Assembly: GCA_002245135.1 (NCBI GenBank) | Contig: NGBS01000002.1 | Span: forward strand, 1-64,000 | Direction: 5' to 3' | Source: Proteromonas lacertae | Taxonomy: Eukaryota > Sar > Bigyra > Opalinata > Proteromonadidae | DNA length: 64,000 nucleotides | Shown: positions 19,797 through 32,500 of the stretch, in pieces | Layout of the letters: each line of letters begins with the position of its first letter | How positions within the stretch are numbered: the first letter of the stretch is position 1 | Translations under genes and position numbers: made by a program | The notes under the pieces: generated by a model | Told to the model about the DNA's origin: nothing | Seen by the model: the letters and a program-made list of their open reading frames with translations, nothing else | The model's database searches: none

Positions 19797-22700
19797 TTAT
19801 GCAAATGCACTTTCAATAACATGTGCTTGTTCTAATTGATGGACTTTACCATACCCTGTAGCAGGTGCTGATGCAGCTCTTCTTCCAGCATATAACTATT
19901 TCAATAATAAATAACAAATCATAATATAAATATAAATATAAATACAAGTTCAATTTCTTTTCCATTGATCATTCTTGCAGCTGTATGAATATGTGGTCTA
20001 ACATAATTATAACAGCCCATATTCTTATGTTCTTCTTGACACCAGACAATCTTAGCTTGCGGATATGAGCTGATTTGATTAGCAACTGCATCAAATGGGA
20101 ATGGTGAAATTTGTTCTATTCTAACAATAGCAACATCATCTATCTTCTTATCCAAACGATAATTATTTAGTTCATAATAGATTTTTCCACTACAGAATAT
20201 CAATTTTCGTATTTTATCATATCTTTGTAATTGATTAGCTAATGGATCTTTAAGAATTCTTAAAAACTTCTTACCTCTGCCAAAATCATCAATATTTGAT
20301 GCACATAATTTATATTTCAATAAGAATTTTGGTGAAGCAACTACTAATGGTTTACGGAAATCACGATGTAACTATTTAATAAAATTTAAATATTTAAAAC
20401 ATACTTGTCTTCTAATAACATGGAAGAAATTAGCCGGTGTTGTACAATTCACAACTTGCCAATTGGATCTTTGAATTTGCATAGTTTGACTTTCATCCAT
20501 ATTTGGTACATCATCAGGATCATCATTACATAATGATAAATATCTTTCAATTCTACAGGAACTATGTTCTGCACCTTGACCATCATGACCATGTGGTAAT
20601 AACAATGTTAAACCACTTTGACTTAACCATTTGCTTTCAGCAGATGAAATGATATTATCAATCATAACTTGAGCACCATTGGAAAAATCTCCAAATTGAG
20701 CTTCCCATATATTTAATTGATTTGGATGTTCAATACTGTAAAAAAATCATAAATTAAAGAAAATACTAATAATAATTATTATATATATTAAATCATTAAA
20801 AAAAAGATATATGACCATATTCATATCCTAACACTGCATTTTCAGATAAAATTGAATTGCAAGCCATAAATGGAGCTGGTTTATAATAATTACCTTTATA
20901 AGGAGTATCACCAATGTGATTCAATGGTATGTATGTATTATTTGTGTTTTGATCATGCAATACACAATGTCTATGTGAGAAAGTACCTCTTTGACAATCT
21001 TGACCACTTATTCTAACTAAATTACCTTCTAGCATTAACTATTTAAATAATAAAGAATAATAAGTAATATATATACTGAACCATAACTCATTAATTCAGC
21101 CATACCCCAATCTATGTCTTTACCAGTTGTAATCATCTTCATACGATTATCATATATCTTCTTCACATTCTTATGTAATACAAATCCATCTGGAACTGTT
21201 GCTATTCTTTTTCCTAATTCTACTAGTAAATCTTTTTCCATTCCTGTTTCTCGAATTGGTGAATATTGATTGGGTGTTTTTAATTTAGCCCAATTGGAGA
21301 CTAACCATTCATCTTTTGGTTTATATTCATTTCTAGTATCATAGGCAGTTTGGAAGACTTTATCTACTTCTTTTTCAATTGCATCACATTCTTCTTTGGT
21401 TATTAATTTATCATCTAATAATTTCTGTTCATATATTTTAAGTAGATTTGGTTTTTTATCAACTACTTTATAAATAGTTGGTTGTGTAAAATAGGGAGAA
21501 TCAATTTCATTATGTCCATGTTTACGATAACCAATCAAATCAATTATCACATCTCTCTTAAATGTCTGTCTATATTCAGCAGCCATTAAGAATACTTTAT
21601 TTACACCAGGAATATCTTCACTATTGACGTGGAATATTGGACAATCAAAACCTCTTCCTAAATCAGAACAATGTATTGTAGATCTTCCATCTACTGGATC
21701 TGTAGTAAATCCAACTTGATTATTAACAATTACATGAATAGTACCACCTACACCATAATTTGGAACTTGAGCCATTTGCATTGATTCATAAACAACTCCT
21801 TGACCACAGAAAGCAGCATCTCCATGCATTAATACACTGGCAACTTTGCTTTTATCTTTATCATTTCTGAAGAATTGTTGTGCTCTTGCAGTTCCTAATA
21901 CTAATGGATCTACAGCTTCTAAATGGGATGGATTACATAATAAAGCTAAATTAATAATCTTTCCATTTGGACATTTTCTATCATGAGTTGTACCTAAGTG
22001 ATATTTAACATCTCCTGAACTATAATATTCAATATTCAGTGGATCTGTTGGATAAGCTGAGTTCTTATAAGCTTCAAAGAATTCTTGGAATATATGTTGT
22101 AATGGTTTTCTAATCACATTTCCTAATACATTTAATCTACCTCTATGAGGCATACCAATAACTAATGATTCACAGCCCATATCAGTCAATTTATCAATCA
22201 TACATTTTAAACCTGGAATTAAGGATTCAGCACCTTCTAAACCGAATCTTTTATGTGTACTGAAATGCTTTTGACAGAATGTTTCGAATTTTACTGCATA
22301 AGCTAATCTTTCTAAATAATATTTTGAAGTTTCTTTTGTGATTTGTTCTTTGGGTGATTCTATCCTTGATCTTAACCATTCTATTTCTTCTGGTCTTCTT
22401 ATATGTGTATATTCTGTAGCTACAGTGGATGTGTAACACCTCTTTAATTCATTAACCATTTGTTTTAATGTGCAAGTTCCACTTGGGAAATTATTCAATA
22501 AACCACCTTTTACTACTTGACCATCTAATTGGATTGGTTGGTCCAAATCTGCATCTGTAAATCCATAATAATGATAATCCAATTCAGGTACATTTGCTGG
22601 CTTACTTAGTTTTAAAGGATCTAAATCAGCAACTAAATGACCTTTGCTTTGGTATGCTTGAATTAGTTGATACAATCGTAATAACTGGGGTGAACTACCA

Positions 22701-23003
22701 CCTCCACTTCCACCAGCAGCAGATGGAAGCCATTCTATTTTAAATTATATAATTATATATAAACAATACACTGAGTACGGTTGATATGCGTTTTGTGGAT
22801 CTTTACCTTCATCTAAATTCTTGAAGTAAGTTTGCCAAGAAGCATCAACTCTATAAAGTAATTAGAATCTTTTCAAAATACGAATTTGGATCAGCTTTCC
22901 ATTGTCTATACAATTCTTCTATAAATATAACACTACTTCCACTTAAGAAAGACTCAGATGGATTGATCTTGGTGGTAATGCTTCTCATCAACATTGCTGA
23001 CAT
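19797..23003 (-). CDS. OGDH: 2-oxoglutarate dehydrogenase E1 component, mitochondrial
   Basis: Exons 22882-23003, 22770-22850, 21077-22734, 20816-21038, 20405-20735, 19946-20371 and 19797-19895; introns 31, 35, 38, 80, 33 and 50 nt; about 980 residues. Start ATG 23001-23003 gives [19 protein letters not shown], a presequence-like N-terminus. ThDP-dependent E1 motifs: [114 protein letters not shown] and the typical end [18 protein letters not shown]. It decarboxylates 2-oxoglutarate in the TCA cycle. Two junctions do not splice cleanly: exon 2 to 3 (22,735-22,769) is one base too long, and the 80-nt intron 20,736-20,815 leaves GYEYG and IEHPNQL out of phase. Confidence 0.95.
22765..22775 (-). 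other. Out-of-phase junction in OGDH
   Basis: Exon 2 ends QNAYQPYS just before a GTGTATT donor and exon 3 begins WLPSAAGG. Phases match only if one base is dropped at the boundary (cag|gtatt instead of cagtgtatt), which gives YSEWLPS. Confidence 0.4.
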
Positions 23004-23596
23004 AGATGGAGCAAACTATGGACTAATAAAAAGATAAACTGATACATGGATGGAATTAACTTTGCATCCTAACCTTCCTAGTGCATTAATTGCCTCTAAA
23101 TAAAATATATCAAAATATATTGGAATTAATAATATGTAATTTGATAGTTATACTATTTGTTCTATTCAAGCCACAGAACACTTTATTTAGCATTATAAAA
23201 TACTCGTAGAAACCGTAGAACTAAGATATTTAAACGGATATATTTCTATTATATAGTAAAAGTGAATATAAATCGCAAATTCCATATCAAAGATAAAAAA
23301 TAAAGTATTTGAAATAGTTTAAAAGCACATTCTGATTTTTTAAATTATACTATTAACAAATGAATGAAATTCACTTTTAAACAATATAATTCTACATTAA
23401 TATTACATCAATTAATATCCTTTTATTATTTATACAAATAATTGATGAAAAAACAACAAAAATAGAAGTGGCTTTTCTGACAAACGTTGTTTGAGTATGT
23501 GGGATTTCTGCAAAGACCTAAGACTAAAGCTTGTTAAAATACAAGCCCAACATAACTATTGTCAAGCTTTTACTCTCTCAAACTTATTTTTTTAAG
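23004..23596. promoter_or_regulatory. Divergent intergenic region, OGDH / giant secreted protein
   Basis: About 590 bp of AT-rich DNA between the OGDH start (-) and the giant gene start (+). It must contain both promoters. I see poly-A and poly-T tracts but no defined element. A further 5' exon of OGDH around 23,040-23,130 was considered but gave no continuous frame. Confidence 0.5.
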
Positions 23597-26500
23597 ATGA
23601 GTTTAATTTGCGGAGTATTGAAGGGTCAATCTTGGCTCTTATTGTTCTCAATTGTTTTTGTGTGCGGAGTTGTAGCTGAAGATGATGCTTGTACCGAGTA
23701 CAGCAGTAACAATCAAGAATCTTACTGGTATTACCATCTTTAAATATTTCACTGCTATAGGGTTGATGTACAACAGTGTAGTAATTGTACAAGTCATGTA
23801 GGATGCGGATATTGTTTATCTACTATGACATGTATTTCTGGAAGTGAAGAAGGACCTGCCGGAGGAACTCCTTGCCCCCAGTTTATATATGAAAGTAGTA
23901 GTTGTCCAGGTATATATTTATATTTTATCATATATATTTATATAAATAGTAAAACCTGATTGTGGGATATATGATCAGTTGTGACAAATGTGCTGCTGAT
24001 ACTGAGTGTGCATGGTGTGCTAGTGAGAAGATATGTATGGTTCAATCAGAGGTTGACGGAAAAGGATGTAGAAATCCAATTTACAATACACCATGTCCAT
24101 CCAGTTTTGTTGAGAATAATCGAGTAGTGGGTAATTTGAATACATCTGTAGATCCGATGTATAAGACAGGAGGTGAATTTCACGTAGTAGGTGAAAATAA
24201 TTCTTTTACTATGGATATTGACAAAGAATTTAAAGTTCAATCTGCTAGTAATATTACACTAGAAGCAGGTAATTCAACAATACTTAATTTACCAGGAGGT
24301 AATGTGTCAATAACAGCTGAAAGTGTTGAATTCTATGGTGGTAACAGTAAAGCAGAAAATCCATATGAAAAGAATAATGGTGGTGAAATTGATATTAAAG
24401 GAGGTGATTCTGACTATTCTAAAGGCGGAAATATCAATATGAATGCTGGTAATAGTATTAATAATGTTGGTGGTAGTGTAATATTTGAAAGTGGATCTAG
24501 TAATACCAGTATATCAGGCAATGTGAATATATCAACTGGAGTTGGAAGTATTGAATCAGGAAATACAACACTTCAAACAGGTGAAGCTTATAATGAGACT
24601 GGTTCAATGAAGATTATTACAGGAGATAGTGATAATAAAGCTGGTAATATTAATATACATCCTGGTACGTCATCATCTGCTGAGAGTGGTTCAGTAATTG
24701 GTAATGCAGGTGATGGTATTGATACAACAGAAGGTGGTAGAATTGAGATGAAATCAGGAGGTAGTACTGTTGGTAAGAGTGGTGATATTAACATCAAAAC
24801 TGCAGAATCAGTTAGTCAAAGTGGTGATGCTGTTATTGGAACAGGTGATTCTGTAGATGGTAAAGCTGGAGATGTTAAAGTCAATACTGGTAGTACTAAG
24901 ATAGAGAAATCAGGTGATGTTAAATTTACATCTGGTAATGTTACTGAAAGTGATGGTAAAGTAGGAGATGTGAAATTAGAAGGTGGTGATTCTGCAGGTA
25001 ATGAAAAGACTGTGAGTGGTGAAATTGTATTATTATCTGGCACTACAGAAGCAACTAAACAATCATACTCAAGTATATTTGAGTTAATTGCTGGTTTTAC
25101 ATCCTCATCCTCTCATTTCAGTGCAGGTGGTTCTACTAATGTGAAGACTGGTAAAAGTATGATTAATTCAGGTTCAATCAATATGACTGGAGGTTATGGA
25201 AGATTGAATTCAGGAGGTGTTGTGATAAAGACTAACAACTCAACAATGCAAAGTGGAAATATAGTTATTGGATCTGGAAATAGTACCAATACAACCAGTG
25301 GAAATACCAATATGAAAGGTGGATATGGTCCAGATAAACCATCATTATTAGATTACAGTGTAGGCAAAAGTAGTAAAGAAAAAGGAGGTGATCTTAATAT
25401 GTATTCTGGTATGACATTGATAGAAGCAGCACCGTTGATATTGGCTAATAGAGGCAGTAGAGTTGGTATTAGATCAAGTAAGAGCAAGAATTCTGACAGT
25501 GGAGATGTGAAGTTTAAAACTGCTAATGCCAATAATGGTAATTCTGGTAGAATTAATATTTATACTGGATATACAAGCGAGTATTTATCAGGAGTATATA
25601 ATATATTATTGAAGGAAGCATATGAAGCAGGGCAAATTAAGATGAAAGCTGGTCAAAGTGAGAAGAAAGCTGGAGGAATCAATGCTAAGGCAGGCAAATC
25701 ACTAACAGCTGAAGGTGGTGATGCAAAAATAGAAAGTGGAAATGGTGATGTGATGGGTGGAGATGTTACTATTGTCGGTGGAAAAGGTAATATGACAGGA
25801 GGAAATGTATTATTTGAAGGAGGTAATTCCACTTATATGAAAGGAGGTGATACTTATATTATCGGTGCTAATGTTACTAAAGATGGTTTAGGTGGTAATA
25901 TTGATATGGTTTCTGGTAAAGGTAAATATTTAAGTGGAGATTTAACCATTATCACAGCAAAAGGTGGTTTATTAGGTAAGAGCGGTGATATTCTTATTGC
26001 TACAGCCAATGCAACATTAGCCAGTGGATGGATTGAAATTAATACTGGTGCTGGTTTGAATGGAACTGGTGGAAATATCATATTACATGTTGGTGAAACA
26101 GATTCAGGTTCTGGAGGACATATTGAAATGTTTTCTGGCTCTACAGAAGCAGTTGGTATTGATGGTGGTTATATCTATGTTAGAGCTGGTAATGTTGGTG
26201 ATAATCATAGTTTAGGTAAAGCTGGATCTATTATTATGCAAGGTGGAATCTCAAGAGGTACAAGTCTTATCTCAAGAGGTGGAGATTCTATTATACTTGC
26301 AGGATCAGCTTTCTCTGGAATTGGAGGTAATGTTATTCTTACTGCTAGAAAAGGTAATATCAAGAGTGGTGATGTGATTGTTAAGACACCTAATTCTGGT
26401 ACTGAAGGTCATAGTGGTAATATATTAATGAGAACTGGTCCAGCAACAGCAGAAACATCAGGTACAATCATATTCAACATTAAAGGTGGAAATTTAATCA

Positions 26501-29500
26501 GTGGAAGTATTATCATCAATATTGGTACTGGATATGCTGATAAAGGTGGAGATGTTAAACTTATCAGTGGTGATACTACATCCAAAGATGGAACTGGTGG
26601 TAATATATTATTTCAATCAGGTTCTGGTACTAATACATCATCTACAAGTGGATCTGGTGGTGATATTGAAGTGATTGGTGGTACTGGATATGGTATTAGC
26701 CCTAATAATACTGGAGGTAATGTTACGTTGAAAGCTGGTTATGGTATTGGTGGTCCAGGTGGAGCTATTGAGTTTATTTCTGGACAAGGAAGAATTCAAA
26801 GTGGTTCTATTAAGTTAAGTACTGCTGATTCTGGTTTATTAGGTAGTAGTGGTGCTATTTATATTGAAACTGGTAATACTCAATTATCTCCATCAGGTAA
26901 TATTTCATTTATTACTGGTAAAGCAATAGGTCAAAGTGGTAATATAACAATACATGGTGGTAATTCTGTTAATAAATTAGGTGGTGATATTAATATGACT
27001 GCTGGTAGTACAGTAGATGCAAGTCAATTAGGAGGTAATGTCACAATAACTTCTGGTGATTCTGAGAATGGTGATAGTGGTAATATTTATGTTGCTTCAA
27101 CTAGTTCTGAGAATACTGAACAATCTGGTTCTTTGTCATTTAAGACAGGAAATAGTGATTCTTATAGTGGATCTATTAAATTACATACTGGTAATACTAA
27201 GGATGGTTTGCCTGGATCTATTGTATTATCAAATGGTAAGAGTAATGCTGAAGTATCAGGCAGTATTGATATTAAAGCTGGAGATACTTTAGGTGAAGAA
27301 AAATCAGGAGGAGATATTGCAGTTCATGGTGGTAAAGGTAGTAATACTGATTTCTATTATGGATCAACTGGTGGAGATGTTGAATTTGTTGGTGGAGATT
27401 CACTAGGTCAAAGTCCTAATAATAAAGGAGGAGATGTTGCAATGAAAGGAGGTAAAGCTAATTATGGTGCTGGTGGTAGAATATTGATTGATACTGGCTA
27501 TTCTACTAGATACAATAGTGGTTATATTGAAATGTCTACTGCTAACTCAGGAACTAAAGGAAAGAGTGGTTCAATTGATATGCATACTGGAAATACAAGA
27601 TATGGTTCTTCTGGTTCAATAGCATTTAAGACTGGTGATTCATCAAAACATCAAGCTGGTGTTATTAATATAGATATTGGTTATTCCAATACTGATGGAG
27701 GTAGTATTAGATTTATTGCTGGTGCATCATTGATTGATAATGGTGGAGGTATTTCTTTAATCAGTGGTGAATCTGGTTACAGTAGTGGTGATATTAAGAT
27801 GAAAACAGCTGATTCTAATACAGTTGGTAGATTTGATATTAAAACAGGTGATTCAAAGAATGTTGAAAGTGGAAATATCAATTTAAAAACTGGTGAAGCA
27901 ATGACTTCAAGTGGTAATATAACAGTTGCTAGTGAAATAACAAATGTACATGATGGTGGTAAAATTGATATTAAAACAGGTGATTCAGAAAGTTCAAACG
28001 CTGGTAATATCACTATTCAAGGTGGTAATGCTGATGGTAATTTAGATACAAATGGTGCATCTGTTAGAATGAGAGCTGGTCATAGTTATGGATTGAATGA
28101 ATCTTATTCAGCTGGATCGTTTGTTATGGAAAGTGGTAATTCTACAAATGGATTACCTGGTGTTATTAATATTAAGACTGGAAGTGGTTATGAAGGTACT
28201 GGTTCAATTAATGTAGAAACAACACAATCTGGTGTAATTGGTACTTCAGGAAGTATTGGATTAAAGACTGGTAATGTTACTGAAGTTGGTAAAGCTGGAT
28301 ATATAGTAATTAACACTGGATCATCCAAAACACAAAGTGCTGGTAATATTTCGTTTGTAACTGGTAGTACTACAGTTGGTGAAAGTGGATCTATTACAAT
28401 GAAATCTGATAAGATTGAAATTAATGCTGGTAATGGTGTTAAATATCAAAAAGGAAGTCCAGGTAAAGGAGGCGATTTATCAATGAAATCAGGAAGTAGT
28501 ACTAATGGAACTAGTGGATCAATAGAATTCAAAACAGGAAGTTCAAAAGATAACAGTGGTTCTATTATATTAGAATCTGGCGCAAGCGAAAAACTATCTG
28601 GAAGTATTGCTATAAAGAGTGGTGAAGCTGGTAGTGATGGATATAGTGGTAATATCAATATGAAAACAGGAAAATCAGCGATTAGAGAGACAGGATCTGC
28701 TTTATTTAAGACTGGAGATTCCCATGATGAATTGTCTGGTAGTTTAACCATTAAAGGAGGTAATTCAAAAACATCAACTGGAAGTACAATCAAATTTGAA
28801 AGTGGTAGTACTTTATTAGGTAAAGAAGCTGGTGTAATTGAAATAAAATCAGGAAAAAGTAAATTTGGTAAAAGTGGAGATATTCAAATGTCAACTGCTA
28901 ACTCAAAATCAATTAAATCTGGTGATATGATGTTTAATACTGGAGATGCTGATAAAGAATCAGGTAAATTTACAATGAAAACTGGAAATAGTAAACAAAG
29001 TGGATCAATTGTTGGTAAAGCTGGAGATTCTAGTGATGGAAATGGAGGATCAGTTCATTTTGAATCTGGTTCTACAACAGGAGAAGATGCTAATGGCGGT
29101 AAAATTAATATTAAAGGTGGTGATGTAGAATCTGAAAAAGCTAATAGTGGTGTTGCTGGATCAGTATATTTTGAAGCTGGATCTACTAATAGTGTATTAA
29201 GTAATAGTACAGGTGGTTCTATTGATATTAATGCTGGTAATACAGCATATGGAAAAGGTGGTTCTGCAATTATTGAGTCTGGTTCAAGTAAAAGATCAGA
29301 TTCAGGTTATATTAAATTCGAAACTGGTAGTAATGATAATAACAAGATTACTGGTTCAATCAATATCACTACAGCTACAAGTACAAACACATCTGGTATT
29401 ATCACTATTGAAACAGGTAATTCAACCAAACAAGCTGGAAATATTGATTTTGTTGCTGGTAAATCCAATCATCAACAAGGAGGAAATGTATCTGTTAATA

Positions 29501-32500
29501 CTGGTTCAGGGAATGAAAGTGGTAATATAATGTTTAAAGCTGGAAAGAGTAATACAACAAGTGGAAATATTGATATTAAAACACCATCTTCTGTTGAACA
29601 ATCTGGATCAATCAAATTCAATACTGGAGATGGTAATAAAGCTGGTGATATAAAGATTATATCTGATTCAAACTCTTCTTATGTTGAAATTAATATGATT
29701 GCAGGAAATAGTAAAATTGAAGAAGGTGGTTATATTAAGATCAATGCTGGTGCATCTGAGAATAAACAAGGAGGATCTGTTGAATTGATTAGTAAAGATG
29801 GAATGAATGTTAAAACATCATCTTCAAAACAACATAGTGGATCAATGAACTTCAATACTGGTGATTCAAAAGATAGTAACTCTGGTGATATTAATATACA
29901 AACTGGATCTTATGGTGATTCAAAAGTAGGTGATATAAATATTCAAACAGGAGACGGTGATAGAAATAAAGGTGGTGATATTAAGTTTTCTGCTTCAAAT
30001 ACAACATCAAAAGATGGTAAAGCTGGTGATATATCCATCAAATCAGGAAGTAATGAAGATGGAGGAATTGCAGGAAATATGACTTTTGAATCTGGTTCAA
30101 GTTTAGATAAATCATCAACTGGCGGAAATATAGAAGTATCTGGAGGTAATAGTTTATCTGGAAATGGTGGTGATGTTGAAATGCAATCTGGTAATGGTAC
30201 ATCTAAAACAGGTGATATTACATTAGAAACTGGTTCATCTCAAAAAATAAGTGGTAATATCTCGATCACTACAAGTAATGCTAGATTTGAATCAGGTAAT
30301 ATTACAATAGAAACAAAAGAATCAAATAATACTTCAGGATCTATTTCATTCAATATTAATAAAGCCAATAAAGTAGGTGGAAATATTACTGTTACAGCAG
30401 GTAAAGGAACTTATAGTCAAGGTGGAAATATTGATGTAAAAGGAAACAATGTTGATTTTGTTGGTAATCAAGGAATTGAACAAAGTGGAAATATTAATAT
30501 TAATACTGGTGATTCTATATCATCTCCATCAGGTAGTATTAAAGTTCATACAGGTGAAAGTAATGGTGAAGGTGGTAATATTGGTTTTAAAGCTGGAAAT
30601 ACTTTATCTGAAGAAGGAAGTAAAATAGTTTTTTCAAGTGGTAATTCAACTGCCTATGATGGAATTGGAGGAGATTTAATAGTTGAATCTGGATCAGGAA
30701 CAAGTAAAGGAGGTGATCTATTAATGTCAAGTGGAGATAGTAATACAACTAAACCAACCATTGCAGTAAATATTAATACAGGTTCATCTACTACAGAGAA
30801 TAGTGGATCTCTTAGATTTAAGAGTGGAGAAGCTGGAAATAATGGTATTTCTGGTGATATAAACATACAAACAAGTGATTCATTACTATCATCTGGTGAT
30901 ATGATTATTAATTCAGGAAAAAGTAAAGATAATAGTGGTGCTATAAATATGAAAACTGGAGATGGTAAAATAACAGGTAGTTTAGATATTACAACAGGTG
31001 ATAGTGAATCAAAGAAATCTGGAACTATAAAGTTTGAAACTGGTTCATCTAATTTAATTGCTGGTTCTATTAAGATAGAAACTGGTAAATCTGATAATCA
31101 ATCAGGAGATATAAAGATGAATGCTGGTAAAGGATTAGGAGATTCAACTGATGGTGGAAAGATCGAAATGATTTCTGGAAGTAGTTTAAAAGGTGAAAGT
31201 GGTAAAATAAATATTAATACTGGTAAAGGAAAAGAATCTGGTTCTATTTTAATAGAAACTGGAGAATCAAAGAAGGATAATAGTGGAAATATTAGATTTG
31301 AAACTGGATCATCTGTGAATAATGCTGCTGGTTCTATGTTTATTGAAATTGGAGAATCTATTAATAGTGAAGGTGGAAGAATAGTTATTAATTCAGGTTC
31401 TTCAAATGGTAATAAAGGTGGAGATATTAATGTAAGAACTGGTAAAAGTTTACAAAGTGGAAGTGGAACAATTAAGTTAATATCTGGTGAAGGTAAGAAA
31501 TCTGGAAACATTCAATTAAAATCAGGAAATGGTGAAATAATAAGTGGTAATGTTGAATTTAAATCAGGTGATGCTAAAGATATTGCTGGTTCAATAGTCA
31601 TTGAAACCGGTTATTCTGAAAGTGGTGAAACTGGTAGTTTAGAATTTAAAGGTGGATCTTCAAAAGGTACAAAAGCTGGAGATGTAAATCTATCATCTTC
31701 TAATAATGTTAATATTGAAACTGGTAAAACTAATGGATATGCTAAATCTGGTAATATTGATATAGAAACAGCTTATTCATCTCAAGTTACAGGAAATGTA
31801 GAAATTGTGACAGGTGATTCTCGTATATTGAAAGCTGGAGATTTACATGTTAAAGTCGGTGATGCTAAGAATGTAGGTGGCGATGTTAATTTCAAAGCAG
31901 GAAATGTTATTCCAGATGTTGATAATACTAAAACTGTAGGTGGAAAAATATCATTAAGTACTTCCAAAAAGATTAATACATCCAGTGGAAAAATAGTGAT
32001 TAACACCAATGATGGAGGTGCAAGTGGATCAATAAAGTTAGAAACAGGTGATAGTGAGAAAGGATCATCTGGTGATATAAATATTGATGTTGGTTCAAGC
32101 AATTCTTCTGAAAGTGGTTCAATGGAAATAAAAGCTGGTTCAAGTTTAAGTGGGAAAGGAGGTAAGATTTTAATAAATGCCGAAAGTGGTAAAATCGAAT
32201 TATTGAGTAATGATGGTATGAAAGGAAGTGGTTCAATCAATATGAGTAGTTATGGTGAAATCTTAATTGAAAGTGGTTACAATAACAGTAAATCTAACAG
32301 TAGTATAATTTCGTTTAAGACAGGTGATAGTTCAAAGATGGGAAGTGGTTCAATTTCTATTGAAGGTGGAAACAATACTAAAAGTACAGGAAGTTCAATT
32401 CGAATGATTGGTGGTGAATCAATAAATGGAAATGGAGGCAATATTAGTTTATCAAGTGGAAATTCTGAAGAGGATCAAGGTGGAAATCTAATAATCGAAA

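Noticed and set aside
23003-23130. An additional 5' exon of OGDH upstream of 23,003
   Set aside because: A GT...TAG pair exists there, but all candidate ATGs lead into stops within a few codons, while ATG 23,001-23,003 already gives a plausible presequence.
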